From NCBI GenBank assembly GCA_019426215.1, contig CM033408.1, positions 23,132,375 through 23,196,374 on the forward strand: 64,000 nt of DNA, written 5' to 3'. This document shows positions 46,769 through 58,519 of the stretch, piece after piece. This DNA comes from Buddleja alternifolia (Eukaryota; Streptophyta; Magnoliopsida; Lamiales; Scrophulariaceae). Position 1 is the stretch's first letter. Every line of letters begins with the position of its first letter. The notes beneath the pieces were generated by a model. The model made no database searches, was not told the DNA's origin, and saw nothing but the letters and a program-made list of their open reading frames with translations. The position numbers were made by a program, and so were the translations under genes.

Positions 46769-47399
46769 TGTTGGGATCGGTACAACCCTGGGGATGTGGA
46801 TCACAACGGAAGCACGGAGTTTAAAAAATTTAAACAAAAATGCGAGGCGTCCCCTAAAAAAGATTAGGCAGACATAGTACATTAGATTCAAAAACTCACA
46901 AAGAGAAGAGTTTTCTCATGTTTACCTTTTGAAGTACAAATTGCAACTCGTGTTTACCTTTTAATGACCAAATCTGCAATAGTCTTTTTAAGTAACTCCC
47001 TGCTTCACCTCTCCGAGTTGATTTGCTCTAGCACCCCAAGTGTTGCGCCTCTGTGGTGTATACACAACTTAGTTCGTACCCTAGATTATCTCCACCAATG
47101 CTAGCCAGAAAAATATCAAATCTTGGCTTATAGAATAGGGATAGAAATATTTCTTGGTATTCTTCGTACTCAACACATGAGTTGAAAGAATAATAGTGAA
47201 AGAGATTGGAAAAGTAGAGAGAAAGAATCACACAAAACCTAGTTTGTACAAAGTGAATTGTTAAGATTACTTGATCAATATAATAACATATATATATATA
47301 TATATTTACTAAGTTGGACTTAGTTCTGAAGGCATGTCCAAGTCTACACACATACACGACACATTCACACATGCACATGTATCTTTCCTTTTTTGTGTG
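46769..47399 (-). repeat. 5' LTR of element G, interrupted or truncated by a MITE
   Basis: TGTTGGGATCGGTACAACCC at 46769. Similar to LTR F throughout. The LTR end is lost at or beyond the MITE at 47410; the sequence after the MITE (47574 on) no longer looks like this LTR family. Confidence 0.75.
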
Positions 47400-47409
47400 C
47401 ATATTACCT

Positions 47410-47563
47410 GGGCTGTTCTATGCTGGGCCGAGACCATTGGTCTCGGCCCAGCTCAGCCGTTGGATCCCCCCAACAGGGGGGGGGGGGTCAAAATCCCATT
47501 TAACCCCCCCCCCCCCATGTGGGGGGATCCAACAGCCTGGTCTCGACCCAGCATAAAATTTTC
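47410..47563. mobile_element. Mutator-like MITE, 154 bp, 10-bp TSD
   Basis: Inverted termini GGGCTGTTCTATGCTGGG...and, from the other end, GAAAATTTTATGCTGGGTCGAGACC. The target duplication CATATTACCT is at 47400-47409 and 47564-47573. The core is a G run (47466-47487) facing a C run (about 47504-47517). A 9-11 bp TSD is the Mutator-superfamily signature. Confidence 0.88.
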
Positions 47564-47573
47564 CATATTACCT

Positions 47574-49576
47574 TATATTCATCAACATGTATCGCTGTTA
47601 GCTTGGTTGTTTTTCCGTTACCTATTGGGGGCCTCTGTTTCAAAATTTGCTCTGCCAGAATTAACACCGTCTGCTCAGCCACTATGATTGACCGAGTTTC
47701 CGCGTGTGCTGCGCTCGTGCTAGGCAAAATGCGTAGTCTATCGCCAAAAACGTCGTCGTTTGGGGGTGTCTGTTGGGTGCATCGAAGCCATTGGTTTGTT
47801 TTGGGATCGTGTGTTGGTGATTTACTTTGCATCTCTCCGGCGACGGGCAAACTGACATGGGCGGTGCCGGCCGACTGCGATTTTTGCCATGATAAGTTCG
47901 TTATGTTTCCGGCAACTCCCCCCCCTCCCTCTCCTTCCTCTATATAAACGCCTTCCCTGGTCTGATTATCATCACATCTAGCTCAGGTGACTTCTATTTT
48001 CTCTGTTCCGGTGACCTTCGCATTTGGCCTCGGCGTTCTCCCCAATCTTCGGCTTCCAGGTTATTTCAGAAATTTCAATTACAATCATTTTTACTCATTT
48101 TATGAATAATAACTAAATTCAATGTATGTTATAGTTACCAAAAATTGTATTATGGTTGTTGATTTCAAGGTAAGTTCTCTCAAATTAAATAGGACCTTTT
48201 TGCAACATCAATTAAAGTTGATTTTACTGATTTTATAAATATTGCTTAACTTAATTGTATGCTATAGCTTGGAAAATGTTTATTCTGCCTATTCATTTCA
48301 GAGTTTGGGGATACTTTAAGCTTCGCAGTTGCGTCATTTAGTTTCTATTTTTTTTTTTGGTAAATCTGTAGTTTCTATTTGGCTCATTGATTTGAAGGTT
48401 AATTGTCTTTGAATTTCTATTGGGTATCTTCTGTGGCTGGAGATGGTGGATCGGGTTTGGAATTGCGGTGGAGATAGAGACGAGGCGTACATGACAGATT
48501 TTAGGCCGTCTTTATCTAGCCATGCAAGGTATTTGTTAAAATGTTTCTGAGAAGTTAATTTAGGTGAAAATATTGGGCCCAATAAGGACCCAATATTGCC
48601 CAACTCTTCCTTTTCTTAGCAATATCGTCACTAGCTAATAAATCTAAATAAGGACCTTCTAATAATCTACATGTGTCATATATATTTCCAGATTTATGCC
48701 TTCTTGACTCTCACTGTAAAACTTTAAAGTATTCAAACTCCTTTGTGGAAACAAGTGGATGCCAGGTTAAAACAATCAAATGAATCTTGGAGAAAGGGGA
48801 CGAGGTCCTCCAATTGGAAGTCCTCAGCTACCTGAGAGATCTAGGTTTGACTTTTTTCATATTTTCTAGCCTGCATGTAAATTTTGAAGTGGCTGAAATT
48901 TACCGTGCTTCAGCTCTACCTGTGTAGGCTATGCAAAAGTTTTAAGATTTTTGATTTGGATAAATGGCTTTTAATTTTTTCTGATTTTTGTAAAGATTCA
49001 TGTGTTGAAATGTCTTGCCTTTTTCTTTTTTTTTCCCGCATTTTTAGTTTTTGGTTTCTTGTTAGTAGTCTAAATTTGTTGACTATAGGAGGAGGAAGAG
49101 GAAGAGGAGGAGGAGGAGCAAGCTAGATTGAAGGAATTTGTCACAGTGCAGAAGGATATGGCCTTGGAAAAGATGGTGACAATAACTACAAAAGAAACAG
49201 ATAACGTGAAAGAGGAACAACTTTGCATGAGCAAGAGCAACTTTTTTAGCTCAGTATTGCTTTGGTTATATTAGCATTGGCATCAGTAAGAATCATGTAT
49301 GACTTGTTCTTATTGTTAAAATTTACGCGTTGCTAGGTTTTACATGTCATAAATATTGACTTTCTTTGCTACTTTCAATCTGTGATCAGAGAGTTGGAAG
49401 AGTTCTTAAACTTGTCGACAAAGAAGTATGTATAGATAGTTTTTTATTATAGCAGTTTGTTTATAAAAGCTTGATGTTGTGCTTTGTGAAGGTTGCTCTT
49501 GTATGCAATTTAAATACTTTTAATGGGACTAATAATAGACTATATTGCTACTTAAAAATTGATTTAGAAAGCGCTT
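47574..49576 (+). other. Promoter-like and exon-like stretch, possible host gene fragment
   Basis: A CT-rich stretch leads to a TATATAAA box (47940-47947). After it come CT-rich leader-like sequence, then possible exons: an ATG near 48782 followed by NLGERGRGPPIGSPQLPERS and GT; a stretch after CTATAG at 49089 coding a Glu run then QARLKEFVTVQKDMALEKM; and RVGRVLKLVDKE before GTATGT near 49426. I recognise no family and cannot prove a continuous frame. The stretch ends where the Athila-type LTR begins. Confidence 0.35.
47940..47947 (+). promoter_or_regulatory. Putative TATA box
   Basis: CTATATAAAC preceded by a long C/T tract and followed by a C/T-rich leader, the normal look of a plant core promoter. 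Confidence 0.5.
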
Positions 49577-51027
49577 TGATAGGTGTGAGATTTACATGTT
49601 TAAGAGCCTCATATTTATGTTATTTACATTGTGTTATGCATGATTTATGCCACATATGCTTTTAATTTGTGTGCTTATTGAGTAAAGGTGGAAAATCATT
49701 GTAATTGAGGAAAACTGGACTAAAATTCAGACTTTTAGAGCATTTAGAGACGGAATTTGACACATGTTTCTTCTACAAAGTTGTAGCGCTCTGTCTTAGC
49801 CTCACGTGGCAACTTGAATCACCCAAATCGGAGGTCTGTGGAGAAAGTTCTGAAGGAAACACGATCGCTGCGCAGAAGGCAAAATGTTTCTGTTTCCAAC
49901 GTACGGACGTTGGGTACTTCACGTTCGGACGTTGGTTCTGACGGGAAAAATAGCAGATTTTTGGAAATTTCCAATTCTAATTCAAGTTGGAGTCTTCCCC
50001 TTCCACCCTTATATATATTAGATCAATTCTCTAGGGTTAAGAGAAGACAAATACACATAGAATAGAGCCCTAATGGGGTTTAGACTTAGTTTTTACATAT
50101 TCATGAAGATTTTTAAAAACCCTTGAAGGTGAAGAAATCAAGAAGCATAGAAGAGATGAAGATCGAAGTTCAACCATCAAAAATACGAGGGAGTTTCTTA
50201 GATTTAGATTTATTTTTGTCTATGAATATGAATCTTAATTTAAATTTCTGTCTTTTATCTTTTATGATGAATTAGATTCTTCGAACTAAGGCCATGTTGA
50301 GGCTAAATTATAATATTTGAGTTATAAATTGTGTTTTTCATATTAATTCTATTGTTGCTTTGTGTATTGATTTTGTGTTGTAATTCCAATCGTATGTCTG
50401 ATCAACATATGCTTGCTAATTAGCCAAGTTTATGATTCGAGAGAATATAAATTAGGGTTCAAAGAAATCATCACATCATCCGAAAAACATGAGGAATTGC
50501 TCCTAGAGATAGGTATAGATTTCCGGGTGCAGTTAGCCGGATTTATCCGGGGAAATTCTAAAACGTGAATGCATGGCTAATGATTTGATTCTCGGATAAG
50601 ATATATTTAGAGAACCGTCACGTAGTCATAGGATTATTACAGCCGAGAGATCGGGTAGTAGTTAATTAAGGAGTTTCCACCAAAGCAACATTAGTCTAAT
50701 AATATGAAAACGTGATTTTAACAAGAATTAATTAATTTATGCCAGCACATGTGTCTTAGTTGCTCTCTTCCATAGCTATCTTGATTTCGACATCTTGTTT
50801 CTTGTATCTTGCTTCCATAATATTTTAGTTAATTTTTGTTTTAGTTTAATTTATTGCTTTTAAAATCTTTAAATCTTTAGTTTTGTTTAATTCTTGCTTG
50901 CTTTAAATTTAAGAAGTCTAAAATACAAATCTCTGTGGGTTCGACAATCCGGACTTAAAAATCCACTATATTACTGCACACGACCAGTCCACTTGCTGTT
51001 TCAAACACGTAAGGATTTTTCGTGTCA
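49577..51027 (+). repeat. 5' LTR of the Athila-type element
   Basis: TGATAGGTGTGAGATTTAC...TTTTTCGTGTCA, 1451 bp, directly followed by the PBS. A TATATAT box lies near 50010-50020. Confidence 0.9.
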
Positions 51028-51033
51028 AGTTTT

Positions 51034-51051
51034 TGGCGCCGTTGTCGGGGA
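51034..51051 (+). other. Athila-type primer-binding site
   Basis: TGGCGCCGTTGTCGGGGA, one base from the Athila consensus as I know it (TGGCGCCGTTGCCGGGGA), 6 nt after the LTR. Confidence 0.88.
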
Positions 51052-51167
51052 CTTTTTTTTTTAGTTTTTGTTTTTATTGCAAGTATTTAGTTTTTTTTAT
51101 TTATTTTTTCTTTCTTTGTTTGTTTTTGTTTTAATTTTTATTTTTTGTTTATTAATTTTAGGTACCA

Positions 51168-52397
51168 ATGGCAAGATATCGTCTGTCCCCGACTCTGGAA
51201 GAACGAGAATGGGTTCGACAACTCATACACGACTTACAACTCACACTAGATGATTTGGATCAGCCGGAAAATATGAAATTGGTACACAAAGCCATTGATG
51301 CTTTGTATGAAGGACCGATTAAGGAGGCTCTAATGATCGTTGAGGAAATAAAAAACGAGAGGATTTCTGTTAAGGTGTCAACACCTCAGCGTCGCACACC
51401 TAACGTTCAAGCATCCGAGACATTGGGAAATCTTCCGTTTTTGACCCCGGAGCAACAAGAATGGGTTCTAGGACTCATTCAGGTTATGCAACTCACTCTC
51501 GAGGATTTGAATTGTCCGAGAAATAGGTAATAGGTGTCCGATGTCGTTCAAGTATGTTATGCACAAGGGTTCTTTCCCTAACATTGCCAAGTGAGAATTC
51601 CTACTGAGGAGGTACAACACGACATCACCTTTGAAGAGCTTCGCCTTATGCTAAAGGACGTATGTTAAGGAATAAAGGAGATCGATCATCAAATCGAGCA
51701 ACAATCGAGCATCATCTATCAGAGAAAACTTGAAACACTGCTGAGTGACACTGATGAGAATTTGAAGGAGGAATACAACACCGTGACGTTGAATGAAGAA
51801 AAGTCCAAAATCTCAGAAATTTCGCCCCTACACATCACGTTCGAATGTGCAGGTCAGGACGTTCCAACATCTGCGACAGACTCCTCCATCAATGAGTATT
51901 CGACTCCTATACTTTCTGAGCGGGTTGAAGTTCCTTTACCATCTCCCATAGTCACAGGTAAATCGGTATTTGATGTCGATGATGGTAAGTTGTCATTGAA
52001 TGTAGGAGATGATATGGTTAATTTTGATAGCTATGAGGTTTTTGAGCATCCACTTGATTTTGATTTGTCTTTACATATTGATGTTTTTGATCCTTTTAGT
52101 GTTGAGATTTCTCAGGTTAAAAGAACCAATAGTCTCCTCGAGTCCTACATCATGAACTCCAAGTTTTCCACTTCGATGGGTGAAGAAGAATGGCCATGTA
52201 CTTATAACTTGGAGAATAGTCCAAATCATCACTCGGCGCAATGGGAAGAAAAAGTGATGGAAGTGGTGATGGACTATGATAAAATATTTGAGTGGATGAT
52301 TGCTTGGTCACTACTCATCATATTTTCTACTAACACCGGGCCAAATTTCATCCTTACTTGGAGAATGAACAAGGCATTTATTCGGAAACTTCCTTGA
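51168..52397 (+). pseudogene. Orphan ORF of the Athila-type element, ~409 codons with four stops
   Basis: ATG 51168 opens a 120-codon frame (MARYRLSPTLEEREW...). After TAA 51528, TAG 51531, TAA 51579 and TAA 51666 the same frame stays coding-like and runs to TGA at 52395-52397. It looks like one decayed protein. The first part holds an internal duplication: residues 7-33 (LSPTLEEREWVRQLIHDLQL...) and residues ~90-116 (LTPEQQEWVLGLIQVMQL...). The second part is acidic with a Trp-rich C-terminus (EEEWPC...EWMIAWSLL...WRMNKAFIRK). I recognise no domain. It occupies the gag position, so a divergent gag is one option. Confidence 0.55.
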
Positions 52398-54062
52398 GCC
52401 AACTCTGTAAAGTCAAGCTAGTGACTTTAAAAAAGCGCTTCTTGGGAGGCAACCCAAGATTTTTGTTTTCTTTTTGTTTTTGCATTCTAGTAGTTTAGTT
52501 GTTTTTGATTTGTTTTCAAAAAAAAATAAAAATAAAAAATTATGCTCGATAGTTGTGATTTATTAAGTGCATGATTGATGATGACATACTATGGAGATTG
52601 GAGTGCACCATTTGGAGCCACACTTGGGATTTATGCATGAGATTAGGTTCGGTTTTCACCGACCTATGAGGTTAAGTGTTTATTTTCACTCTTTTTGTGC
52701 TTTATGAGAGACAACATTGAGGACAATGTTGAGTTTAAGTTTGGGGGTGTGAGAAGCGCTTAATTGTTGAGTAGTTATTGAATATATTGGTGATATGCAT
52801 GTTTCCAAGTTTGGGGGAATTTGTATGCTATCATGTTTAGATGCTTTTATGTTGAGAAAATCGAGCATGAAAAAAAAATTTAGCCTACCAATTAATGCAA
52901 TGAAATGGATTAACTTGAATTTGATGGCATAATTTCTTGACTTATATTTGAATTTAATGGAAAATACACATATCTTTACTTTGCTCGTGGGACCCTAGAT
53001 TAGAGTAGATTTTTCTTAAATGAAGCACAAATGCACGACAAGTCGAGGGTAGAGGAGTTAAGTGGATAATCATTCTGAAACACTTAAGGAATTTCTTCCG
53101 GAAATATTGACTTAGATTTTTCTTAGGGTCATGAGTTGAGTAGTTGCTTCATATGCCTAATGAATAATGAATAAGGTTGATGAAAATTGGTATGACTATA
53201 AAGTCAGGCTGATATGTACTAGAGGTGAAAAGCTACATGCCTATAAACTGTACTATTAAGCTAATTTGAGCTTTGCTCAAGCCAATTAGAGTTAAAAGTG
53301 AATGAAAGGTCTAGTTTTATTTCGTGGCCTTTGGCACTCGAGTGATTAAATCCGTAAGGAGTGTCTGGACACTTAATGCCCTAAAACTATCTAGTTTAGG
53401 AGTCATTGATCCAAAGCTCGATACATGGGTGTCAGAGAAAGCCTAAGGGAATAGAACATTGCACATGACCTAGCCTTAATGAATTTAAATGGAAGTTTCA
53501 TGTGAAGTTAAAGGTTTAATGTTTAAGTAATGAAATGTAAGTGGCTATGGAGTTTTCTATGAGGCTTGTACTTTAGGATTGATCGAAGGTTAGTAGATAT
53601 GGGAGAAAATCTGAAATTTGGTAAGGGTGCCACTTGACTATAATGTCGTAGACTTACAATCACTACACCCTTTGGATGGTTTATTTGAGTCAAGGTGTAA
53701 CATGAGCAAGTCATTGATATGTGTATACAATTTTTGAGCTTTAAAGGTCGATTTTATGCCATTGTTTTCTTGTTGATTAAGTTGATTTGTGTTGGTTGGG
53801 TGAGACTGAAATTTTATTGGATTTTGTGGGTATATCTTCTACAAACCCTCACGAGACGAAACTCGTCCTCTTTTGGAGAAATTGAGGTTTAACGGCTTGT
53901 TGCACATGCTAAGTGCAATCGTTCACTCCACGAAAGTGAGTTTATCCTTTTTTTTTTGTTTTTGTTTTTGTTGTTGTGTTTATCTCTTTGGTTGTTGCCT
54001 CTTGATCTTATATCTAAGTCTTTTTATTGCTCGAGAACGATCAATGTTAAGTTTGGGGGTGT
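52398..54062 (+). other. 3' non-coding part of the Athila-type element with three PPT copies
   Basis: AAGTTTGGGGGTGT at 52737-52750 and 54049-54062, and AAGTTTGGGGGAA at 52807-52819. The last abuts the 3' LTR and is the functional tract. No gene. Confidence 0.8.
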
Positions 54063-55491
54063 TGATAGGTGTGAGATTTACATGTTTAAGAGCCTCATAT
54101 TTATGTTATTTACATTGTTTTATGCATGATTTATGCCACATATGCGTTTAATTTGTGTGCTTATTGAGTAAAGGTGGAAAATCATTGCAATTGAGGAAAA
54201 TTGGACGAAAATTCAGACTTTTAGAGAATTTAGAGACGGAATTTGACAAATGTTTCTTCTACAAAATTGTAGATCTCTGTCTTATAATCACGTGACAACT
54301 TGAATCACCCAAATCGGAGATCTGTGGAGAAAGTTCTGAAGGAAACAATATCTTTGCGCAGAAGGCAAAATGTTTCTGTTTCCAACGTACGGACGTTGGT
54401 TCTGACGGGAAAAATAGCAGATTTTTGGAAATTTCCAATTCTAATTCAAGTTGGAGTCTTCCCCTTCCACCCTTATATATATTAGATCAGTTCTCTAGGG
54501 TTAAGAGACGAAAAATATACATAGAATAGAGCCCTAATGGGGTTTAAACTTAGTTTTTACATATTCATGAAGATTTTTAAAAACCTTTGAAGGTGAAGAA
54601 ATCAAGAAGCGTGGAAGAGATGAAGATCGAAGTTCAACCATCAAACATACGAGGGAGTTTCTTAGATTTAGATTTATTTTTGTCTATGAATATGAATCTT
54701 AATTTAAATTTCTATCTTTTATCTTTTATGATGAATTAGATTCTTCGAACTAAGGCCATGTTGAGGCTAAATTATAATATTTGAGTTATAAATTGTGTTT
54801 TTCATATTAATTCTATTGTTGCTTTATGTATTGATTTTGTGCTGTAATTCCAATCGTATGCCTGATCAACATATGCTTGCTAATTAGCCTAGTTTATGAT
54901 TCGAGAGAATATAAATTAGGGTTCAAAGAAATCATCACATCATCCAAAAAATATGAGAAATTGCTCCTAGAGATAGGTATAGATTTCCGGGTGCAGTTAG
55001 CTGGATTTATCCGGGGAAATTGTAAAACGTGAATGCATGGCTAATGATTTGATTCTCAGATAAGATATATTTAGAGAACCGTCACGTAGTCATAGGATTA
55101 TTACAGCCGAGAGATCGGGTAGTAGTTAATTAAGGAGTTTTCACCATAGCAACATTAGTCTAATAATATGAAAACGTGATTTTAACAAGAATTAATTAAT
55201 TTATGCCAGCACATGTGTCTTAGTTGCTCTCTTCCATAGCTATCTTGATTTCGACATCTTGTTTCTTGTATCTTGCTTCCATAATATTTTAGTTAATTTT
55301 TGTTTTAGTTTAATTTATTGCTTTTAAAATCTTTAAATCTTTAGTTTTGTTTAATTCTTGCTTGCTTTAAATTCAAGAAGTCTAAAATACAAGTCTCTGT
55401 GGGTTCGACAATCCGGACTTAAAAATCCACTTTATTACTGCACACGACCAGTCCACTTGCTGTTTCAAACACATAAGGATTTTTCGTGTCA
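54063..55491 (+). repeat. 3' LTR of the Athila-type element
   Basis: 1429 bp, aligned with 49577-51027 throughout with small indels (e.g. the GTTGGGTACTTCACGTTCGG segment of the 5' LTR is missing). Confidence 0.9.
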
Positions 55492-56079
55492 AGTTTTTGG
55501 CGCTGTTACTGGGGATGATGTTACATTTCTTGTGTTTGTATGTAATTACTTTTTAAAGTGATTTTCAATATTAATTTAGGAGTCAATGTGTTTATGACAA
55601 TGGTTCAAAATCTTCATTTTGCAGATAGAATGGTACAATAATGAACATTTTTTAACTTTTCAATGCACATTCTCAATCTTAGTCTTTAAGATTTATAATG
55701 AACATGTTCCTTTCCTTTAGCATCACATATGTCTACACTTTCTTTACCGTCTCCCAATCTTTTTAGATATATGACATGTTTAAAATGTTTTTAGAGTCTA
55801 ATGTTGGAATTCTTGAATGCTTTTGCAGATAAGAGTTTTGCTTTTGGAATATGGAAGTACGCAACCAGATATCCATATAGGCAGATTATATTATGTTGTA
55901 GAGCTGATACAGGAATAAAATGAAAATCCAATAGGGTTCCTAGAACTTCCTAAAGTAGCATTCTAGATTTCAGTAAGCAACACCTCAAGGTTTAAAGTAT
56001 TCCATGTGTACGGTTTGTGCCCATGTTCCTGCGTTATTACCTTAAAGTTTATTTTGCTTATGTGTTTTTTTTCGGGAAG
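55492..56079. other. Second PBS-like sequence, then unassigned DNA
   Basis: Immediately after the 3' LTR, AGTTTTTGGCGCTGTTACTGGGGA repeats the LTR-PBS junction with three or so changes, then homology to the element interior stops. The rest to 56079 has no gene I recognise. Confidence 0.65.
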
Positions 56080-56088
56080 TCCTTTTAA

Positions 56089-56483
56089 GGGATAATGACA
56101 GACACCCCCCTCAGTTATGAGGTGATGTGAACTTTGCCCCCTAACTTATTGAAATGTGCACTTTGCCCCCTCACCTATCATAAAATGTGCACTTCACCCC
56201 CTCGGGCAGCTCGGGCAGGGGCAAAGTGCTACAAAACACATAAGTGAGGGGGCAAAATGCTACAAAAACACATAAGTCAGGGGGCAAAGTGCTACAAAGA
56301 CACATAAGTCAGGGGCAAAAGTCCAATTTTTATAATAAGTGTGGTACTCGAGTCTGCCCGAACTGCTCGATGGAGTGAAGTGCACATTTTATGATAAGTG
56401 AGGGGGCAATGTGCACATTTCAATAAGTTAGGGGGCAAAATGCACATCACCCCATAACTGAGGGGGGTATCTGCTATTATCCC
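56089..56483. mobile_element. Mutator-like foldback MITE, 395 bp, 9-bp TSD
   Basis: Long inverted arms (~125 bp each) from GGGATAATGACAGACACCCCC to GGGGGTATCTGCTATTATCCC. Target duplication TCCTTTTAA at 56080-56088 and 56484-56492. Between the arms, three to four tandem copies of a ~30-bp GGGGGCAAAGTGCTACAAA-type unit. Confidence 0.9.
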
Positions 56484-56492
56484 TCCTTTTAA

Positions 56493-56819
56493 TGTGACCC
56501 TTTTTGTTTTCTCATTTGTTCACGAATATACCTATATGGGAGACTAGAGAGCTTGGAAGTGGTTCTTTAGTTTTCTATATGCTTTTGATTAAACTCTAAA
56601 TCTTTTGTTTAAGATAGTTCTTGGATTCAATGAACTTTTTTTACTCTAATCCTCTTGTTGGGTTCTATTATTATGATCGGTGGGATTGACATCTCGTAGT
56701 TTAGTTGCAGTTCTTGTGAGGATTGCCCCGTTTTTTATTCAACAATACTATCATATGGTGTGTGGAATAAAAATCTTGAGTCTGGGCAGATATCACCGTA
56801 CGCAGTTTTCCCTTCCACT
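56493..56819. other. Unassigned
   Basis: No gene or repeat recognised. It ends in a (TG)n(TA)n microsatellite at 56820-56855. Confidence 0.3.
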
Positions 56820-58390
56820 AGTGTGTGTGTGTGTGTGTGTATATATATAGATATAATATTCTTTCTTTCTCTTCTCATCTTCCTTTGTTAATTAGATCCA
56901 CTGATTAACTAACAAGATCTTTCCATATATTTGAGATCCTCATATGTATATTTTGGATCCTTCCATATACGTATTTGAGATCTTTCCAAATATACAAAAT
57001 CTATTCAAATATATATAAGATCCTTCCACATAATTAATTAGTCAACTAATTAATTAATTGGATCTTACCATTAATGTGTTGGCTCAGTGAACAAGATTCA
57101 CTCCACCACACACATAGACACACGCTTATGCGTGAATATATATATATATATATATAATATTTGTTTTTTTCACTATTAATTAACTAGACCACTAATTAAT
57201 TATTTAGTCCTTTTCAGTTTAATATTCTCATATTAAATCAAGATCACTATTAATTAAGACCTCTTATTTAATTTATTATTTTTCCCTGATTAATTAATAT
57301 ATTCCAATTAATTAGCATCTCCATTAATTCACAAAGAATTAACTAGCCAATAGGTACTATACTAAGTTTAGTGTGTGACCCCTTAGGCTCATTAACAAAT
57401 TAGCAGTCATTTTCCACAAGCTAAATTAATTATCCAAATAATTAATTAAACCTTGGATTAACTCCACCAAATTGATCCAAGGCACCTATCGGTCATGGTT
57501 CGATGTCTAACAACGTCGCCACGACTTCCTAGATGTTAACGATAAAAAGTAAACCTATTCAGATTAAGATCTTCATGTAAGTCGAGTTTTTCCATCTTTC
57601 TCCCCTCTAAGGTCTAAGGTTTGACGCCGGTCGAAACCCTAATAACTTTGGAAATTTTGACTATGTTGGAAACACTAATGATCTGGTCTTCTAAGCAGGG
57701 ATCACCAATCCCTCTTATAAGATTATGCTCTGGCCAGAGACTTTTATTGATCATTCAGCTTTACACAACAACATATGAAGTACCAGGTTGTAAGCTCTGG
57801 ATGGATCCCATATCCAATGTCACCTATTCCGCGATATTACCAGACTATACCCAACATACACCGTTGTATGACTCTCCTGAGTGTACGTGTACATCTAAGC
57901 ATTGTGGGTAGCACCCTTTCCAGTGACATCTTAGGTCGGAGGACTAATCTCACACTACGAAACCGAAGGACTCCAAGTTCGACAGAACCAACGAGAAATC
58001 TTTGCGGGGTTGTTCAATACCATACTCCCCTATGTATGAATCTCCATGCATGTATCGACTCATCCGGCCATTATCAATGAAACACAACAATCTTTATAAG
58101 AGTGACATATACAAACAAGTCTTGACGAGGCCGTGATATCCCACATCTCACGGCCTCTATGACTTGGAACATATTTTAGGATTACGGTCTTTGAGAGCAT
58201 TCCATAGATATCCTGTCCACTCCCCTAACCTTTGTGTAATCTTTGGAATCTCTATCTATACTATCATAAGTATATAACAATAGAGATGATAACAACAAGT
58301 TTGATATATTATAAAAAGATAAGTCTGTCATAGTGTTTATGATACAGTAATCAAGCCAACATATGGCTCACCGGGCATATAACACTATCA
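56820..58390 (-). repeat. 3' LTR of element I (LTR 'H', copy 2)
   Basis: The minus-strand start TGATAGTGTTATATGCCC is at 58390. Closely similar to 40519-42003. The left limit is uncertain because the partner is cut by the Helitron. Confidence 0.65.
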
Positions 58391-58519
58391 ATTGCAATGT
58401 ACTTGTGCAAAATAATTGATATATTATAAATTATCAATGTATGATTACAAAATGATCATTTCAAGAAATACAATCACACACTGTGAAGGACTAGAGATCT
58501 ATCTCTAGCTACTGGTTTG

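Larger units (their letters stand above)
42251..47399 (-). mobile_element. Decayed Ty1/copia element 'G' (5' half)
   Basis: On the minus strand: LTR from about 47399 to 46769, PBS-like TGGTAACAGATC (46767-46756), a long ~2.1-kb leader, then gag from ATG 44636 to the zinc knuckle near 43890. Multiple stops. The left limit is unclear. Confidence 0.7.
49577..55491 (+). mobile_element. Non-autonomous Athila-type LTR element (LARD-like)
   Basis: LTRs 49577-51027 and 54063-55491, nearly identical by eye. The PBS TGGCGCCGTTGTCGGGGA (51034-51051) is the Athila/Tat type, and a polypurine tract is immediately before the 3' LTR. The interior is only 3 kb and has no protease, RT or integrase. It has an ORF of unknown function and the Athila-style 3' text (AAGCGCTTCTTGGGAGGCAACCC near 52433-52455). 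No TSD: a second PBS follows the 3' LTR, pointing to a truncated tandem. Confidence 0.88.

Noticed and set aside
47314..47947. ORFs of 80-142 codons across the MITE and C/T tract
   Set aside because: They run through the MITE's poly-G/poly-C core and differ in frame on each side; no domain and no stable start.
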